Shown piece by piece: positions 62,651 to 64,000 of a stretch of DNA of 64,000 nucleotides; within the stretch, counting starts at the first letter, position 1; each line of letters starts with the position of its first letter. The notes under the pieces are model-generated. The model was not told where the DNA came from, did not search any database, and was given only the letters and a program-made list of their open reading frames with translations. Source of the stretch: Setophaga petechia. Its lineage: Eukaryota; Chordata; Aves; Passeriformes; Parulidae. The stretch covers positions 7,746,501 to 7,810,500 of the forward strand of contig JANCRA010000019.1 in NCBI GenBank assembly GCA_024362935.1, read 5' to 3'. Both the position numbers and the translations under genes were made by a program.

Positions 62651-64000
62651 AATTGCTGTTGGTATAAACTGCTGCCAAATTTCTGAAGGTGCACTGTTAG
62701 CGGTGCTGAGCATCATTGCTGAGAAATTCCTGTTACTGTCATAGTGACATTCTGACTCTCTATCCCTCTGTTCCTCGACGAATTCCTCTCATCCAGTAAA
62801 ATGAAGCAAATCCAACTATCTCCTCGGCCAAGTGATGTGATAAAAGCCTACCTGGCTTAATTTATACTTTTGCTTTGCACCTCAGTTGCTTTGGGGGAGT
62901 GTGAAACTTCATAGCCAGGATGGACATCTGGGGTGGAAACTAGGAAGAATCTCTGATTTCTTTCTGGTCTCATTTCTGATTCTTTTTATTAGTTTTCAGT
63001 AAATTACAAACCAAAGAACTATGTTAATTCAGGATTGTTTGAATGCTTTTTATTCGAGCAGCATTCTTGTCTGTTGATAAACAGGTTGTAGAAACAGATC
63101 TTGGCAGTGACTGTAGGAAGAAGTGATTATTAGGGATCATGTGTTATAACAAGTTTCTTCGGCTTTTTTTTTTTAAGCGTTAAACTTACATAACCAAGAA
63201 TGTGAAAACTATAAAGACCAAAATTGAGACCAGCCTTGCAAACTGAAGTTGCCCTATAGTCTCCTCTGCATTTCCATTTTAATGGCATCTACATTTACAT
63301 GGTTACATATCCAGTGTCCTGCAGGATTGCACCCTTCCTGAAGTGCAAGTGTATGTGCAGGGAGTGAAAGTTAAAGGATCATAGAATGAGAAAGAATTTC
63401 ATTTGAATTCAGGAGTTGGGCTTTGTTACAACTACGCTGAGATTAAGCTTTATGTGCTGTTAGGCAAAAACTAGAACAACCATGCTTTCCAGCTTCCCAT
63501 TCCTTTTAAGGTGCAAATTGTTGATTTTATTTTTTGGGTTTTTTTGTCTGCAGTTGCTTCTCTGGCAGAATGGGAGTTTGGAAGAATACACTGATCATTT
63601 TCCTTAACATTGATTTTACTGTTCGACATTTCATATAATAATTAATGGTAAGAAGCTGTGCAGTGATATAGGGTTCATCTTAGACAGAGTAGATAGACTT
63701 GTGTCAGTAATGAGCAAAATAGCTAGGCAGCAAATGCTGCCTCAAGCTATCAGTAACAGTTTTGTTCAGTAAACAGTAACTTTAAACTCCACTATGGGGG
63801 AGGAAGCCCAGAAGAAGGAAGAAAACCTGCAACTTTATGAACTGGTTTCTTAATGGAAAGAAAGCGAAATACTAGGCTTTTTGTCCCACTGAAGTTTGCA
63901 AAGACCTTACAGAGGCGTAGAAAATTAATGGATTTATTACTTGCTACTTACATTTTTATGCCTGCTGTAAACATAGAAAATATTAACAGTAATGTAAACT
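62651..64000. other. upstream flank of BPNT2, no gene seen
   Basis: Beyond the CpG-rich promoter the sequence returns to AT-rich DNA with T-runs (about 63165-63175). No coding exon or repeat family was recognised. Confidence 0.65.

Overview
The window looks like nuclear DNA of a bird, most likely a perching bird (passerine). It is AT-rich, gene-poor and intron-bearing. It carries several 3' ends of chicken-repeat-1 (CR1) LINEs in both orientations. It also carries a short element joining a tRNA-Ile-like head to a CR1-like tail, the architecture of the TguSINE1 family of passerines, and LTR-like repeats of the kind common in songbirds. The passerine call is an inference from repeats recognised by eye, not from a database search.

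One protein-coding gene is supported: BPNT2 (IMPAD1, gPAPP), the Golgi-resident 3'-phosphoadenosine 5'-phosphate 3'-phosphatase. It lies on the minus strand. All five coding exons are present, at 62200-61814, 49545-49386, 48464-48369, 46529-46368 and 45232-44961. All four introns have GT-AG ends, the reading phases fit, and the joined frame is 358 residues plus stop. Exon 1 lies in a CpG-rich promoter region (about 61.7-62.65 kb). The 12.3-kb first intron holds three CR1 copies, one of them a 1.2-kb fragment with a decayed reverse transcriptase.

By region: 1-41 kb is a gene desert with CR1 pieces (6.5, 21.3, 32.0-32.3 and 34.7-35.0 kb), two LTR-like elements (16.3-17.1 and 38.1-38.7 kb), a possible third (22.3-22.7 kb), a tRNA-Ile SINE (37.35-37.48 kb) and microsatellites, notably a TTTA/CCTT compound tract at 10.45-10.58 kb. 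About 41.5-44.96 kb is the likely 3' UTR and downstream flank of BPNT2. 44.96-62.2 kb is the gene body. 62.2-64 kb is its promoter and upstream flank.

I found no operon, CRISPR array, conventional intact RNA gene or convincing new biological system. Most open frames are chance frames in AT-rich DNA or antisense shadows in the GC-rich exon 1. The points most worth a second look are a duplicated candidate branch-point segment before exon 2, a four-codon upstream frame before the BPNT2 start, a perfect hairpin in intron 1, and the SINE and LTR insertions that help place the lineage.
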